Below, piece by piece: positions 33,686 through 43,025 of a stretch of DNA of 64,000 bases. Source of the DNA: Pseudoalteromonas rubra (GTDB lineage Bacteria; Pseudomonadota; Gammaproteobacteria; Enterobacterales; Alteromonadaceae); contig NZ_AHCD03000044.1 of NCBI RefSeq assembly GCF_000238295.3, forward strand, positions 620,001 to 684,000, read 5' to 3'. Within the stretch, counting starts at the first letter, position 1. The number at the start of each line of letters is the position of its first letter. The notes under the pieces are model-generated. The model saw only the letters and a list, made by a program, of their open reading frames with translations. It had not been told where the DNA came from and ran no database searches. The translations under genes and the position numbers were made by a program.

Positions 33686-35740
33686 TTAGTCTTCTTTATT
33701 GTCGGTTCGGTATTTCTCAAACCAGGCCAGGATGTTACCCACTTTACGTGCCAGGTTGGAAGGCTTAGCTGCGATACCGTGATAAGCGCCCTGAATACGT
33801 ACAAAGGCACTGTCTACGCCTTGCAGTCTTAGTGCACCGTAATACTGCTCACTTTCTGCCATTGGTGTACGGACGTCGAGCTCACCGGTTAGTACCATAG
33901 TGGGTGTCTTAACATTACCAACCAAAGAAAGCGGCGAGCGGTTCCAGTATTGCTCGTAGTCATTCCACGGCAGGTCGCTAAACCAGTAACGCGTCATAAA
34001 GGTATAAATGTCAGACGCACCGATCATGCTGGTCCAGTTGATAACTGGCTTTGCTACGACCGATGCTTTAAAACGGTCCGTTTTGCCGATGATCCAGGCC
34101 GTTAACGTCCCGCCGCCTGAGCCGCCGGTGACAAACAGGTTTTCCTCATCAACATACCCTTTTGCAATGACGCCATCGACCATATCCATCAGGTCGTTGT
34201 AATCTTCTGATGGGTAGTTCTTATCAATCTCGTTGGCAAAGTCAGCCCCCATAGACGTTGAGCCTCTTGGGTTGCCATAAACCACGACGTAACCGGCGGC
34301 TGCGAACAGCTGCACTTCGGTTGAAAACTCAGGGCCGTATGCCGTGTGCGGACCACCATGAATTTCCAGGATCAGCGGGTATTTTTTCTTCGGATCAAAG
34401 TTAGGCGGGGTCACAATCCAGGCTTGCAGGCGTCTGCCATCGACACTGCTTTTCACTTCCATCAGCTCAGGTTTATTCAGTGTTTTATGGTCAAATACAT
34501 CGCCATTCAGGTCGGTCAGCTGAGTGACTTTCCCACGTTTGGAGACCACCGCTAAGTCGGCAGGGCGTACACCAGTGGACTGAGTGAACACCACCTGTCC
34601 GTTGTCGGTCACATCATATTGACCTGATGTGTAAGGGCGACCCAGGCTCATGCCACCCAGAGCATCAGTTTGCGTTTTCATCTTGCCAGACAAAGAGACA
34701 TATGCGACGTGTTTCTTACCTTCGTTGTCGTAACTGAAATATAAGCCTTTGCTGTTGTCGGCCCACTTTACATTGCCGACGCTGCGATCAAGATCCGGTG
34801 TCAGGCGTTTCATGTCTGAACCATCCGGGTTCATCACATACAGCTCTGCTATCTGATTTGATTTACCATTGTCTTCGAAGCCAGTAAATGCCAGCTTTTT
34901 GCCATTGGGGCTCATCTTTGGGCTGCCCTCAGGGCCTGACATAGCGGTCAGCTCGGTGACTTTTGAAGTTAAGACATCAATGGCCATTAAATCGCTGTTG
35001 AAAACGTCAAACTGGGCATCGTCGTGGGTGTTGGCAGAGACAATGATCTGCTTGCTATCTTTTGTCCAGGCCAGAGCGCCCGCGAAGTCATGTGCACCTG
35101 AGGTGATCTGTCTTGGTGACCCGCCAATTGCTGGGACCACATAGACGTGCATATTACCCGGGCGTTTCATTCCGGCGCCATCACGCTGAAACAAAGTTTG
35201 GTCGATATACTGAGCATTATCGGCCCACTTGGCACCTTTGGGCTTAAAATCGAGGTTAAACAGGGGTTTGGATTTGCCCGGCGTAAACATGGAGAAAGCC
35301 AGCTGTTTACCATCTGGCGAGAAACTCAGCCCGCTGGGTGTCATGTTGACATCGGTGACCCGCGCAGTCAGGCCGGTGGCCAGGTCGCGCATATAAATTT
35401 GTACTTTGCCTTCTTTGCTCGACAGGTAGGCCATTTTGGTGCCGTCGGGAGAAAAGACCGGGCTGAAATGGTTTTTAGAATCTGACAGCAAAGGCAAGTG
35501 TGTTTTTCCATCCAGTGATACCGTCCAGAGGTTTCTTTTCAGACTGTCTGTCATGATGTCCATACTACGGCGTTCATAAACAACCTGCTTGCCGTTCGGC
35601 ATAACTACCGGGTTGGCGGCATATTCGATATTGAACAGATCCTGATAGGTGAGCGTGTTGTTGTTTTCAGGCGTGACAGCAAGTGCTGAACCGGACAATG
35701 CCAGCGCAATACAAGACGTTAAAATAGAAAGCTTTTTCAT
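33686..35740 (-). CDS. Secreted S9 family (prolyl oligopeptidase-like) peptidase
   Basis: The protein has 684 residues with a signal peptide (cleavage near SALA, residue 22). The N-terminal part, about 30-420, is a TolB/PD40 propeller with repeats like FSPDGTKMAYLSS and MSPNGKKLAFTG. The C-terminal alpha/beta-hydrolase has VTGGSGGGTLTAWIIG (nucleophile Ser), TGELDVRTPMAESEQYY (Asp) and IQGAYHGIA (His). It cleaves short peptides, often dipeptides or acyl-aminoacyl ends, in the periplasm. A second S9 peptidase is at 37991; the two are not close copies. It is a single gene with its own terminator. Confidence 0.92.
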   Translation of the reverse strand: MKKLSILTSCIALALSGSALAVTPENNNTLTYQDLFNIEYAANPVVMPNGKQVVYERRSMDIMTDSLKRNLWTVSLDGKTHLPLLSDSKNHFSPVFSPDGTKMAYLSSKEGKVQIYMRDLATGLTARVTDVNMTPSGLSFSPDGKQLAFSMFTPGKSKPLFNLDFKPKGAKWADNAQYIDQTLFQRDGAGMKRPGNMHVYVVPAIGGSPRQITSGAHDFAGALAWTKDSKQIIVSANTHDDAQFDVFNSDLMAIDVLTSKVTELTAMSGPEGSPKMSPNGKKLAFTGFEDNGKSNQIAELYVMNPDGSDMKRLTPDLDRSVGNVKWADNSKGLYFSYDNEGKKHVAYVSLSGKMKTQTDALGGMSLGRPYTSGQYDVTDNGQVVFTQSTGVRPADLAVVSKRGKVTQLTDLNGDVFDHKTLNKPELMEVKSSVDGRRLQAWIVTPPNFDPKKKYPLILEIHGGPHTAYGPEFSTEVQLFAAAGYVVVYGNPRGSTSMGADFANEIDKNYPSEDYNDLMDMVDGVIAKGYVDEENLFVTGGSGGGTLTAWIIGKTDRFKASVVAKPVINWTSMIGASDIYTFMTRYWFSDLPWNDYEQYWNRSPLSLVGNVKTPTMVLTGELDVRTPMAESEQYYGALRLQGVDSAFVRIQGAYHGIAAKPSNLARKVGNILAWFEKYRTDNKED

Positions 35741-35874
35741 TGTTTTATTACTCTACTCGTTGTTGTCGTTGACCGTCCATACGCCTGTGTTAGAAATATA
35801 AACCGTCGCTCGATACATCCCCTATTTATGATATGTTGTAACACTTTTTGGAATAGATACGCGGTAAGTGGCAG

Positions 35875-35909
35875 AATTATCCGACAATTAACTGATACGT
35901 AGGATAATT
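35875..35909. promoter_or_regulatory. Inverted repeat in the divergent promoter region, possible operator
   Basis: AATTATCC and GGATAATT form an 8-bp inverted repeat spaced by 19 bases. It lies in the 311-bp gap between the divergent S9 peptidase and YddG-like genes, where no other gene is seen. It may be a regulator site for either gene; no protein is assigned. Confidence 0.3.
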
Positions 35910-36051
35910 TATGGATAAAAATTTGCTATATCGCATAGTCGCGAGGTATCGTGCAGGCAGTTTGATTTTCTAATTTACTCAGAACTCGTTCATTTCGTGA
36001 TGTCTCCGTCATGTCTAATATCATGGGTTCATCAACACATAGCTTAAAATC

Positions 36052-36945
36052 ATGAACAAGTCATATCAATATACACTGGCTGGGGTGGCCGCTATTTTGC
36101 TGTGGAGCGCTGTCATGGGGTTAGTCCGTGCCGTGACGGAAATGCTGGGCCCCATCGGTGGCGCCGCCTCGATTTATACTGTGGCATCAGTGTTTTTGAT
36201 AGCAGTGATGGGCGTGCCTAAACTCAGGCTGTATTCGCTACGTTATCTCCTTGTCGGAGGTAGTTTGTTTGTTGCCTATGAGATTTGCCTTGCTTTAGCT
36301 CTGGCGATGGCAAACTCGCGCCAGCAGGCTGTAGAGATGCTGGTAATCAATTACTTATGGCCAGCATTGACTGTTCTGATGGCGGTGCTCAGCAGCGGAA
36401 AACCATGTAGTAAGTGGGTTTATCCGGGTATTTTGCTGGCTTTCCTCGGCGTTGCCTGGAGTATCACTGGGGAGCAAGGGCTGACCTTGCAACAGATCAC
36501 CACGAATGTGGCCACCAACCCTGTAACCTATGCAATGGCTTTGGTTGGTGCGTTTTTATGGGCACTTTACTGCATCTTAACAAAACGTATTGGAAATGGC
36601 CAAAATGCCATTACCCTATTTTTTATGATGACCGCAGTAAGCTTATGGCTCAAATTTGCGCTGAGTAATGAGCGCATGATGGTGTTTAACGCCGAATCTG
36701 CAGGTTTACTGTTGTTGACCGGTATCGCATTAGGAAGTGGATATGCGCTTTGGAACTACGCCATTATAGGGGGCAACATGGTATTGCTGGCTACTTTGTC
36801 GTATTTCACGCCAGTGCTTTCAACAGCACTTTCCTCTCTAATACTGGGGTTGGTGTTATCGCAGAGCTTTGTGCAGGGCGTGTTTATGGTTACCACGGGA
36901 TCTCTATTGTGCTGGTGGGTCACTCGCAAGCAGTTTAATCACTGA
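36052..36945 (+). CDS. yddG: YddG-type aromatic amino acid / metabolite exporter (DMT superfamily)
   Basis: The protein has 297 residues and ten predicted transmembrane helices in two EamA repeats. It shows YddG features: GVAAILLWSAVMGLVRAVTE in helix 1, GGSLFVAYEICLALALAMA, VEMLVINYLWPALTVLMA, GSGYALWNYAIIGGNMVLLA and LSYFTPVLSTALSSLIL. YddG exports aromatic amino acids and related compounds. It is followed 67 bases on by a PhzF-family gene on the same strand, which may share its transcript. No strong ribosome site precedes the ATG. Confidence 0.88.
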   Translation: MNKSYQYTLAGVAAILLWSAVMGLVRAVTEMLGPIGGAASIYTVASVFLIAVMGVPKLRLYSLRYLLVGGSLFVAYEICLALALAMANSRQQAVEMLVINYLWPALTVLMAVLSSGKPCSKWVYPGILLAFLGVAWSITGEQGLTLQQITTNVATNPVTYAMALVGAFLWALYCILTKRIGNGQNAITLFFMMTAVSLWLKFALSNERMMVFNAESAGLLLLTGIALGSGYALWNYAIIGGNMVLLATLSYFTPVLSTALSSLILGLVLSQSFVQGVFMVTTGSLLCWWVTRKQFNH

Positions 36946-37012
36946 AATGGCATGCGTTGCCAGTTATGCGCTGACTGGTATCAGCTGAGTCCAATGGCAG
37001 ACAGGAACAAAT

Positions 37013-37882
37013 ATGAATCATCTCACAGTTTATTTGGTTAATGCTTTTACAGAGCAAGGCAAGGGCGGAAACCCAGCAGGTGTTGTACTAAAGGCCGACG
37101 GTCTGACAGACTCTCAAAAGTTGGCCATTGCGCGGTCAGTGGGGTTTTCTGAAACCGCGTTTGTCTCATCAGACAGTGAGGCCGATTTTGCGTTGTCTTT
37201 TTTTACGCCAACGGATGAGGTCGACTTTTGTGGACATGCCACTTTAGCAGCGTTTTCTGTGATGTTTGAACAAGGGCTTATCAGCGACGGGGATTACACG
37301 CAAAATACCAAAGCGGGCCGGCTTGGCGTAACGGTCGGCGCAAATGGGCGCGTTGTAATGGCGCAAAATCTACCCCAATATATTAAGCGCTTCGACTACG
37401 CACCGATCGCCGCACTCCTTGGCTTGGATGTGTCTGTATTTAGTGTAACTCAGTTGCCAGTTGAAGTTATATCAACAGGATTACCGGATATCATTGTACC
37501 CATAACAGTAGGGTATCTGGATAAGATTAAAGTGGACCAGCAGGCGCTGAGCGACTTTTCCCGTGAACATGGTGTCATTGGTTTACATGCGTTTGAGCTG
37601 AGTGATGCAAGCGGAATATTCACGGCGCGTTGTCGTAACTTTGCGCCTTTGTTTGGTATCCCGGAAGAATCAGCCACAGGCAGTGCCAGTGGGGCATTGG
37701 CGTGCTATTTAAATCAATATGTATATCCCGCTCGGTCCAACCATTTTGTGTTTGAACAAGGACGTGCGATGGGATGTACCTCGCGTATCACAGCTGAGCT
37801 TGAGTCTGATGAGCAGGGAGTTACACGCCTGCTTGTCGGTGGCATGGCTCAGATCACAGGCCAAAGGGGGCTGTCTATTTAA
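37013..37882 (+). CDS. PhzF family isomerase-like protein
   Basis: The protein has 289 residues. It begins VYLVNAFTEQGKGGNPAGVVL, with the PhzF N-terminal motif FxxxxxGNPAGVV, and contains the catalytic Glu in VGFSETAFVS, SFFTPTDEVDFCGHATLAAF, and ARCRNFAPLFGIPEESATGSASGAL, as in the diaminopimelate-epimerase-fold family. PhzF isomerises a phenazine precursor, but most homologues such as YddE are of unknown substrate. It has no other phenazine genes near, so a phenazine role is not supported. It lies between the YddG-like exporter and an S9 peptidase. Confidence 0.9.
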   Translation: MNHLTVYLVNAFTEQGKGGNPAGVVLKADGLTDSQKLAIARSVGFSETAFVSSDSEADFALSFFTPTDEVDFCGHATLAAFSVMFEQGLISDGDYTQNTKAGRLGVTVGANGRVVMAQNLPQYIKRFDYAPIAALLGLDVSVFSVTQLPVEVISTGLPDIIVPITVGYLDKIKVDQQALSDFSREHGVIGLHAFELSDASGIFTARCRNFAPLFGIPEESATGSASGALACYLNQYVYPARSNHFVFEQGRAMGCTSRITAELESDEQGVTRLLVGGMAQITGQRGLSI

Positions 37883-37990
37883 GTTGATAGGTCATAACTG
37901 TGCAGAGCAAAGCCACTCATCGCTATCTCTTTTAACTTTCTGTTAATTTAGGTAGGCTAGCTGGGATTCAATTTTCGGAGGTATTTCGCG

Positions 37991-39892
37991 ATGTTGCGAA
38001 TTCTAGTAAGTGCTGGCCTGGGACTGGCAGTGACGACCGGTGTGGCCGCCAAAGAGGTGATGACGCCGGAAAAACTTTGGCAGGTAAAACGTGTTAGTGC
38101 ATTGGGGCTGAATAAAGACAAAACCCACGTCATTTACAAAGTGACCATGCCCAGTGTTGAGATGAACAACTTTGACAGCAAAGTCTATCAGGTGCCGCTC
38201 AAAGGCGGAACTCCTCAGCTTCTTGACGCATACCAGGGACTGCTGGCAAACAGCAAAATCTCACCTGATGGCAGCAAAAAATTGTTCCATGAAAAGGTTG
38301 AAGTGGAAGCCGTGCTGGCATCTGACAGACACAAGGCGCTGACTCAAGCAAATGCCTATGTATATGATGATCTGAACTACCGTCACTGGGACACCTGGAA
38401 AGATGGCAGTTATAAGCATGTGTTTTATCAGGATCTGAAAACAGAAGAAAAAGTCGACATTATGCTGGGGCAACCTTTTGATAGCCCGACTTCTCCATTT
38501 GGCGGCGGCAGTGATTACATCTGGGGACCAAAAGGCGAGAACATCTATTATGTGAGCAAAAAGCTCACCGGTGCAGAATATGTTGCCAGCACCAATACCG
38601 ATATCTATCGCTATAACCTGGCCAGTAAGCAGACGACTAACCTGACACAAAGCAACCCTGGTTATGACAAGTACCCCGCATTTTCGTCAAAAGGGCATCT
38701 TGCCTGGTTGCAAATGACCACACCAGGTTACGAAGCTGATAAGAACGACATCATCATCAGAGTTAAAAATCACAACATCAACCTGACTGCGCACTGGGAT
38801 GGCACGGTAAACAGCTTTAAGTGGAGCGAAGACGGTAAACACATTTATTTTGTGGCACCGACTGACGGCACGATCCAGTTATTCCAGGTTTCTGTGACCA
38901 CGAATCCAAAAGCCAGACCAGCCATTAAGCAGCTCACCCAAGGCCAGTTCGATGTGAATGGCATTGTGGCGGCACTGGATAAGCAACTGGTGGTAACGCG
39001 CAACAGCATGAACAAAGCGAAGGAAATTTACCGCTTTGATCTGAAAAGCCAAAAGCTGAGTGCACTGACCAAGGTCAATGATGCATTTTATGCCAATATG
39101 GACCTACCTACCGTTAAAAAGCAGATGGTAAAGACCAAAGATGGTCAGGACATGCTGACCTGGGTTATCTATCCGCCAAACTTTGACGAATCGAAGAAGT
39201 ACCCGACTTTATTGTATCTACAAGGTGGACCTCAGTCGGCACTTTCACAGTTTTACTCTTTCCGCTGGAACTTCCAGGTAATGGCGTCACAAGGTTATAT
39301 TGTGGTTGCACCGAACCGTCGTGGTATGCCGGGACATGGGGTTAAGTGGAATGAAGACATCACTCAGGACTGGGGTGGTAAGGTGATGCAGGATTACCTC
39401 GACGCCATTGATGAGGTGTCTAAAGCGTCCTATGTTGATAAGACCCGCATCGCAGCAGTCGGTGCGAGTTTTGGTGGTTATTCCGCTTTTTATCTGGCTG
39501 GTAATCACGATGGTCGATTCAAATCCTTTATCGCACATTGTGGTATTTTCGACTTGCGCAGCATGTATGGTAGTACAGAAGAAATCTTCTTCGTTGACCA
39601 TGAGTTTGGTGGTGCATACTGGGAGAAAAACGCCGCTACCGACAAAACTTATGGGGCATTTAATCCAATCAGTTATGTGGATAAATGGGATGCGCCTATG
39701 TTTGTTATCCACGGTGGTAAAGATTACCGTGTACCGTTGGAGCAGGGTATTCAGGCATTCCAGGCAGCAAAATTGCGTGGTCTGAAAAGTCGCTTCCTGT
39801 ACTTCCCTGAAGAGAACCACTGGGTGCTTACTCCGCAAAATGGCATTGTCTGGCAGCGGGAGTTCTTCAAGTGGCTGGATGACACACTTTAA
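37991..39892 (+). CDS. Secreted S9 family peptidase
   Basis: The protein has 633 residues with a signal peptide (cleavage near GVAA, residue 20). A WD40/TolB-like beta-propeller covers about residues 30-370, and an alpha/beta-hydrolase domain about 380-633 with VGASFGGYSAFYLAGNH (nucleophile Ser), VIHGGKDYRVPLEQGIQAF (Asp) and FPEENHWVLTP (His). It resembles dipeptidyl-peptidase/acylaminoacyl-peptidase members of S9. GGAGG lies eight bases before the ATG. It is separated from the PhzF gene by 108 bases on the same strand. Confidence 0.93.
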   Translation: MLRILVSAGLGLAVTTGVAAKEVMTPEKLWQVKRVSALGLNKDKTHVIYKVTMPSVEMNNFDSKVYQVPLKGGTPQLLDAYQGLLANSKISPDGSKKLFHEKVEVEAVLASDRHKALTQANAYVYDDLNYRHWDTWKDGSYKHVFYQDLKTEEKVDIMLGQPFDSPTSPFGGGSDYIWGPKGENIYYVSKKLTGAEYVASTNTDIYRYNLASKQTTNLTQSNPGYDKYPAFSSKGHLAWLQMTTPGYEADKNDIIIRVKNHNINLTAHWDGTVNSFKWSEDGKHIYFVAPTDGTIQLFQVSVTTNPKARPAIKQLTQGQFDVNGIVAALDKQLVVTRNSMNKAKEIYRFDLKSQKLSALTKVNDAFYANMDLPTVKKQMVKTKDGQDMLTWVIYPPNFDESKKYPTLLYLQGGPQSALSQFYSFRWNFQVMASQGYIVVAPNRRGMPGHGVKWNEDITQDWGGKVMQDYLDAIDEVSKASYVDKTRIAAVGASFGGYSAFYLAGNHDGRFKSFIAHCGIFDLRSMYGSTEEIFFVDHEFGGAYWEKNAATDKTYGAFNPISYVDKWDAPMFVIHGGKDYRVPLEQGIQAFQAAKLRGLKSRFLYFPEENHWVLTPQNGIVWQREFFKWLDDTL

Positions 39893-39901
39893 CTAATCAA
39901 T

Positions 39902-39926
39902 CACGGACCCTGCAATGGGGTCTGTG
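39902..39926 (+). terminator. Hairpin after the S9 peptidase gene
   Basis: CACGGACCC pairs over 9 bp with GGGTCTGTG, with one G-U pair, 9 bases after the stop. No T tract follows; it may work with the second hairpin at 39944. Confidence 0.45.
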
Positions 39927-39943
39927 ACGTGAACACTTTAACT

Positions 39944-39975
39944 GACTGGCCATATCATTTCGGCCAGTCGATTTT
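39944..39975 (+). terminator. Intrinsic terminator-like hairpin
   Basis: GACTGGCC and GGCCAGTC form a perfect 8-bp stem with a 10-base loop, followed by GATTTT. Confidence 0.6.
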
Positions 39976-40186
39976 CAGATGCGCAACTGTCCTGTCATGG
40001 CAATAAATTTGTTTCTTACTTGTTAATTCTCTTCAAATCTGATGGTTTTTATAGGGTTTCGTTTGTTTTTTGTCCGAACAGCAGGGCCTAGGGTATTTTG
40101 TTTTATATTTAGGGACGTTTTTGTGATATTTTTTTGAATGTTTTGCATTAAGAAAACACAGTAGTATCACAATCAGGAAAATCTAC

Positions 40187-42700
40187 ATGGACTCGACAAT
40201 AAAAAAAATACTTCTATTCACATTGGCATCTGGTTCCTTAACAGGGGCTGCGTTCGCGAAGGAAAAGCAGCCTCTGCAATCTCGCGCTGCGATGGACAAT
40301 GTCAGAATAGTCGGCGGGGGTGAAGCAACCCCATTTGCTTACCCGTTTATGGGAAGCCTGCAACTTTTTAGTGGTAATGAATATGGCCACTATTGTGGCT
40401 CTTCGCTCATTGCACCAAATAAAGTACTGACTGCGGCACATTGTGTCGAGGGGTGGAGTGCTGGTGACTTTGCGGTCAAATTTGGCAGTCATGACCTTAC
40501 TGACGAAAGTCAGGGGCAGCTTTACAGAGTGACTGATATCATAATGCATGAGCGTTATCATGATACTTATACCTACAACAACGACATTGCAGTCCTGACT
40601 CTGGAAGCGCCTGTTGAAGGGATCACACCAATTGAACTGGCCGACCCTGAATTAAAGCGCAGCTACGTGGTGGGAGAGAACTTCAAGGTAATGGGATGGG
40701 GCGCACTTTATTCGGGTGGTCCGTCACCTGATAAGCTTCATGAAGTGGACGTACCTTATATCTCTAACGAAGTGTGTAATGATGCCCAGCACTATGAAGG
40801 TCGAATTTCGGATAATATGCTTTGTGCCGGATTTGATGCGGGCGGCAAGGATTCTTGTCAGGGCGACAGTGGTGGTCCACTGATTGTCAATCGTGATAAC
40901 CGTTGGATCCAGGTTGGTGTAGTCAGCTGGGGAGATGGATGTGCATATGAGTTTAAACCTGGTGTTTATGCTGATGTAGCGGTGTTAAATGAGTGGGTTA
41001 CGGTAAAACAGCAATATGTTGAGTTCGAAGCTGCCTATACCATGGTGCCGGATAAACCGACCATGTCAGTCAGGCTGCTGAATCAGTCGAGTGTACCGGT
41101 TGAAGTCTCAAACATAGCACTGACTGATGAATCAGCGGGGATCACAATCAATACTGACAACTGTGCGGGTAAAACAGTTGAACAAAATCAATCTTGTACA
41201 GTGGTTGTGGATATAGAGGAGAGCGCACAGCAAGGTCAGTTTAGATTAAGTGCTGAGCTGGTTAATCAGGACGTAGAAGCGCGTGGTCGTGATTATTATT
41301 TTGAGAAAACCCCTGCAAGCGTAGCTAATGTCAATGCGCATATGGGTACAGATCCGCTTGTAGAGTGGTTCAGTGGTGGAGATGCTGCCTGGGTACTGGG
41401 TGTGGAGGAAACCGAGGAAGAGTCTGTCCTGCCAGTAGTGAGCAGCGGTAATATCTCTGATGGCACTGAGGATCCAAGCATTAGTGGAAGTTCACAAAAG
41501 TCAGTTCTGATTGGCGAGATAAACCATGGTCTGGCATTAGGTATTGATTTTGAATACCTATTATCATCAGAGCAAAACTTTGACTTCTTTACTGTTTTCC
41601 TTAACGGTCAGCAAGTGCTTCGAAACAGCGGTTTAAATAATGCGTACGAGAAAGTCTCTTATGACCTGAAAAAAGGGTCAAACACGATTGTGTTTGTATA
41701 TAGCAAAGATGGCTCTGTTTCTCACGGTAATGATAATGTTGTGCTCAAATCTCTGAATGTCGACGTACGCGATAATGAGAGTCCAGCAATCACACTGACA
41801 GAAACGGATTTCAACATCAGAAGTGGCATGGAGGTGACTTTTGATGCAACGGGTACCAATGATCCGGATGGAGATAGCTATACGTTTGCCTGGGCTGACA
41901 TCAATGCACCTGAAGTTGTACTGAGCACTGAAGAAACGTATACGCTTGTTGCACCAGCAGTCAGTGAGACAGTAACTCAGGTATTTGAAGTCACAGCAAC
42001 TGACGAGTATGGCGCGTCATCTAAACAACGTGTTACCGTTACCATCGATGAGAACAAGCAACCTGTGATTGATGTCACTGAGACAAGTATTGAGGTTCGA
42101 GGCGGGTCGGAGTTTACTTTAGATGCAAGTGCAACAACTGACCCTGAGGGCGATACCTTGTCTTACAGCTGGAAGAGTCTCTCAAGCGATGATTCGACTC
42201 CTGTTTCGGAGACAGCCATTTTGACATTGAAGGCTGATGAAGCACAGATTGGTCAAACCCTGGTGTATGAGTTCACGGTTGAAGACGAGTATGGTGCCAA
42301 GTCATCGCAGCTATTTACGGTCGCGGTTGCTGAAAACAAAGCGCCTCAGGTTGTCTTAACAGCCAACGCGACTTTGGTTGCTGAAGGTCAGAGTATTGAA
42401 CTGACCGCGTCAGCTTCGGTTGACCCGGAGGGCGATGAGCTGACATTTAGCTGGAAGCAAGTTTCTGGCACGAGCGTGAACGTATCCGGCAGTGGTGCGA
42501 CAGTGAGTCTGGTTGCCCCTTCAGTTGAAAAGAACGAAGTACTTGAGTTTGCAGTGACTGTGACAGATTCTTTTGGCGCATCGTCAACGGAAAATGTTAA
42601 GGTCATCGTTGAGCAGCCTGAAAAAGACAGTGGTTCTTTTGGTTCATTCGCTTTGTTGCTGATGTCTCTGGCATTGTTTACTCGTCGAATGAAGAAGTAA
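40187..42700 (+). CDS. Secreted trypsin-like serine protease with Ig/PKD-like repeats and GlyGly-CTERM anchor
   Basis: The protein has 837 residues: signal peptide (1-24), short propeptide ending NVR before IVGGGEA (residue 41), then an S1 domain with His85 (LTAAHC), Asp133 (NNDIAVL) and Ser228 (DSCQGDSGGP). Asp222, six residues before the serine, predicts trypsin specificity (cuts after Arg or Lys). Residues about 275-385 and 390-530 form two beta domains. Three Ig/PKD-like repeats of about 95 residues follow (DPDGDSYTFAW, DPEGDTLSYSW, DPEGDELTFSW). The end has a Gly/Ser/Phe turn, a hydrophobic helix and a basic tail (GSFGSFALLLMSLALFTRRMKK in outline), the GlyGly-CTERM type processed by rhombosortase for type II secreted proteins. 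Its own terminator is at 42750. Confidence 0.92.
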   Translation: MDSTIKKILLFTLASGSLTGAAFAKEKQPLQSRAAMDNVRIVGGGEATPFAYPFMGSLQLFSGNEYGHYCGSSLIAPNKVLTAAHCVEGWSAGDFAVKFGSHDLTDESQGQLYRVTDIIMHERYHDTYTYNNDIAVLTLEAPVEGITPIELADPELKRSYVVGENFKVMGWGALYSGGPSPDKLHEVDVPYISNEVCNDAQHYEGRISDNMLCAGFDAGGKDSCQGDSGGPLIVNRDNRWIQVGVVSWGDGCAYEFKPGVYADVAVLNEWVTVKQQYVEFEAAYTMVPDKPTMSVRLLNQSSVPVEVSNIALTDESAGITINTDNCAGKTVEQNQSCTVVVDIEESAQQGQFRLSAELVNQDVEARGRDYYFEKTPASVANVNAHMGTDPLVEWFSGGDAAWVLGVEETEEESVLPVVSSGNISDGTEDPSISGSSQKSVLIGEINHGLALGIDFEYLLSSEQNFDFFTVFLNGQQVLRNSGLNNAYEKVSYDLKKGSNTIVFVYSKDGSVSHGNDNVVLKSLNVDVRDNESPAITLTETDFNIRSGMEVTFDATGTNDPDGDSYTFAWADINAPEVVLSTEETYTLVAPAVSETVTQVFEVTATDEYGASSKQRVTVTIDENKQPVIDVTETSIEVRGGSEFTLDASATTDPEGDTLSYSWKSLSSDDSTPVSETAILTLKADEAQIGQTLVYEFTVEDEYGAKSSQLFTVAVAENKAPQVVLTANATLVAEGQSIELTASASVDPEGDELTFSWKQVSGTSVNVSGSGATVSLVAPSVEKNEVLEFAVTVTDSFGASSTENVKVIVEQPEKDSGSFGSFALLLMSLALFTRRMKK

Positions 42701-42749
42701 CTGACTTTGTGACTTTTTAGGGTATTATCTTTCCCTAAATATATATAGA

Positions 42750-42781
42750 AACCGCTATCATAACTGTGATGGCGGTTTTTT
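42750..42781 (+). terminator. Intrinsic terminator after the trypsin gene
   Basis: AACCGCTATCA pairs over 11 bp with TGATGGCGGTT around TAACTG, followed by TTTTTT. The rest of the gap to 43026 is A+T-rich and holds no gene that I can see; the promoter of the lipoprotein gene should be there. Confidence 0.88.
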
Positions 42782-43025
42782 ATTTAATATTCTGAATTTT
42801 TTATATTATACTTTGTCTTATTTGTGTCATGTCTTTGCCATTTAAACGTATAAAGTGACTCGCTTTTTGTTTCTTCCTGATCCTTGTTGTTTCAATTTGT
42901 ATATTCACATTTATTCCCTTGATTTACCCCTGTAATTACTCAATTATCTGTATTCTAAGTATTTAGGTTGTAGATACTCATAGTTATATATTTGCGTTTA
43001 TCTTATAGTTTAATAAGGAAATCTA

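Noticed and set aside
37013..37882. PhzF gene as part of a phenazine cluster
   Set aside because: No other phz genes are present nearby; PhzF homologues outside phenazine clusters are common.
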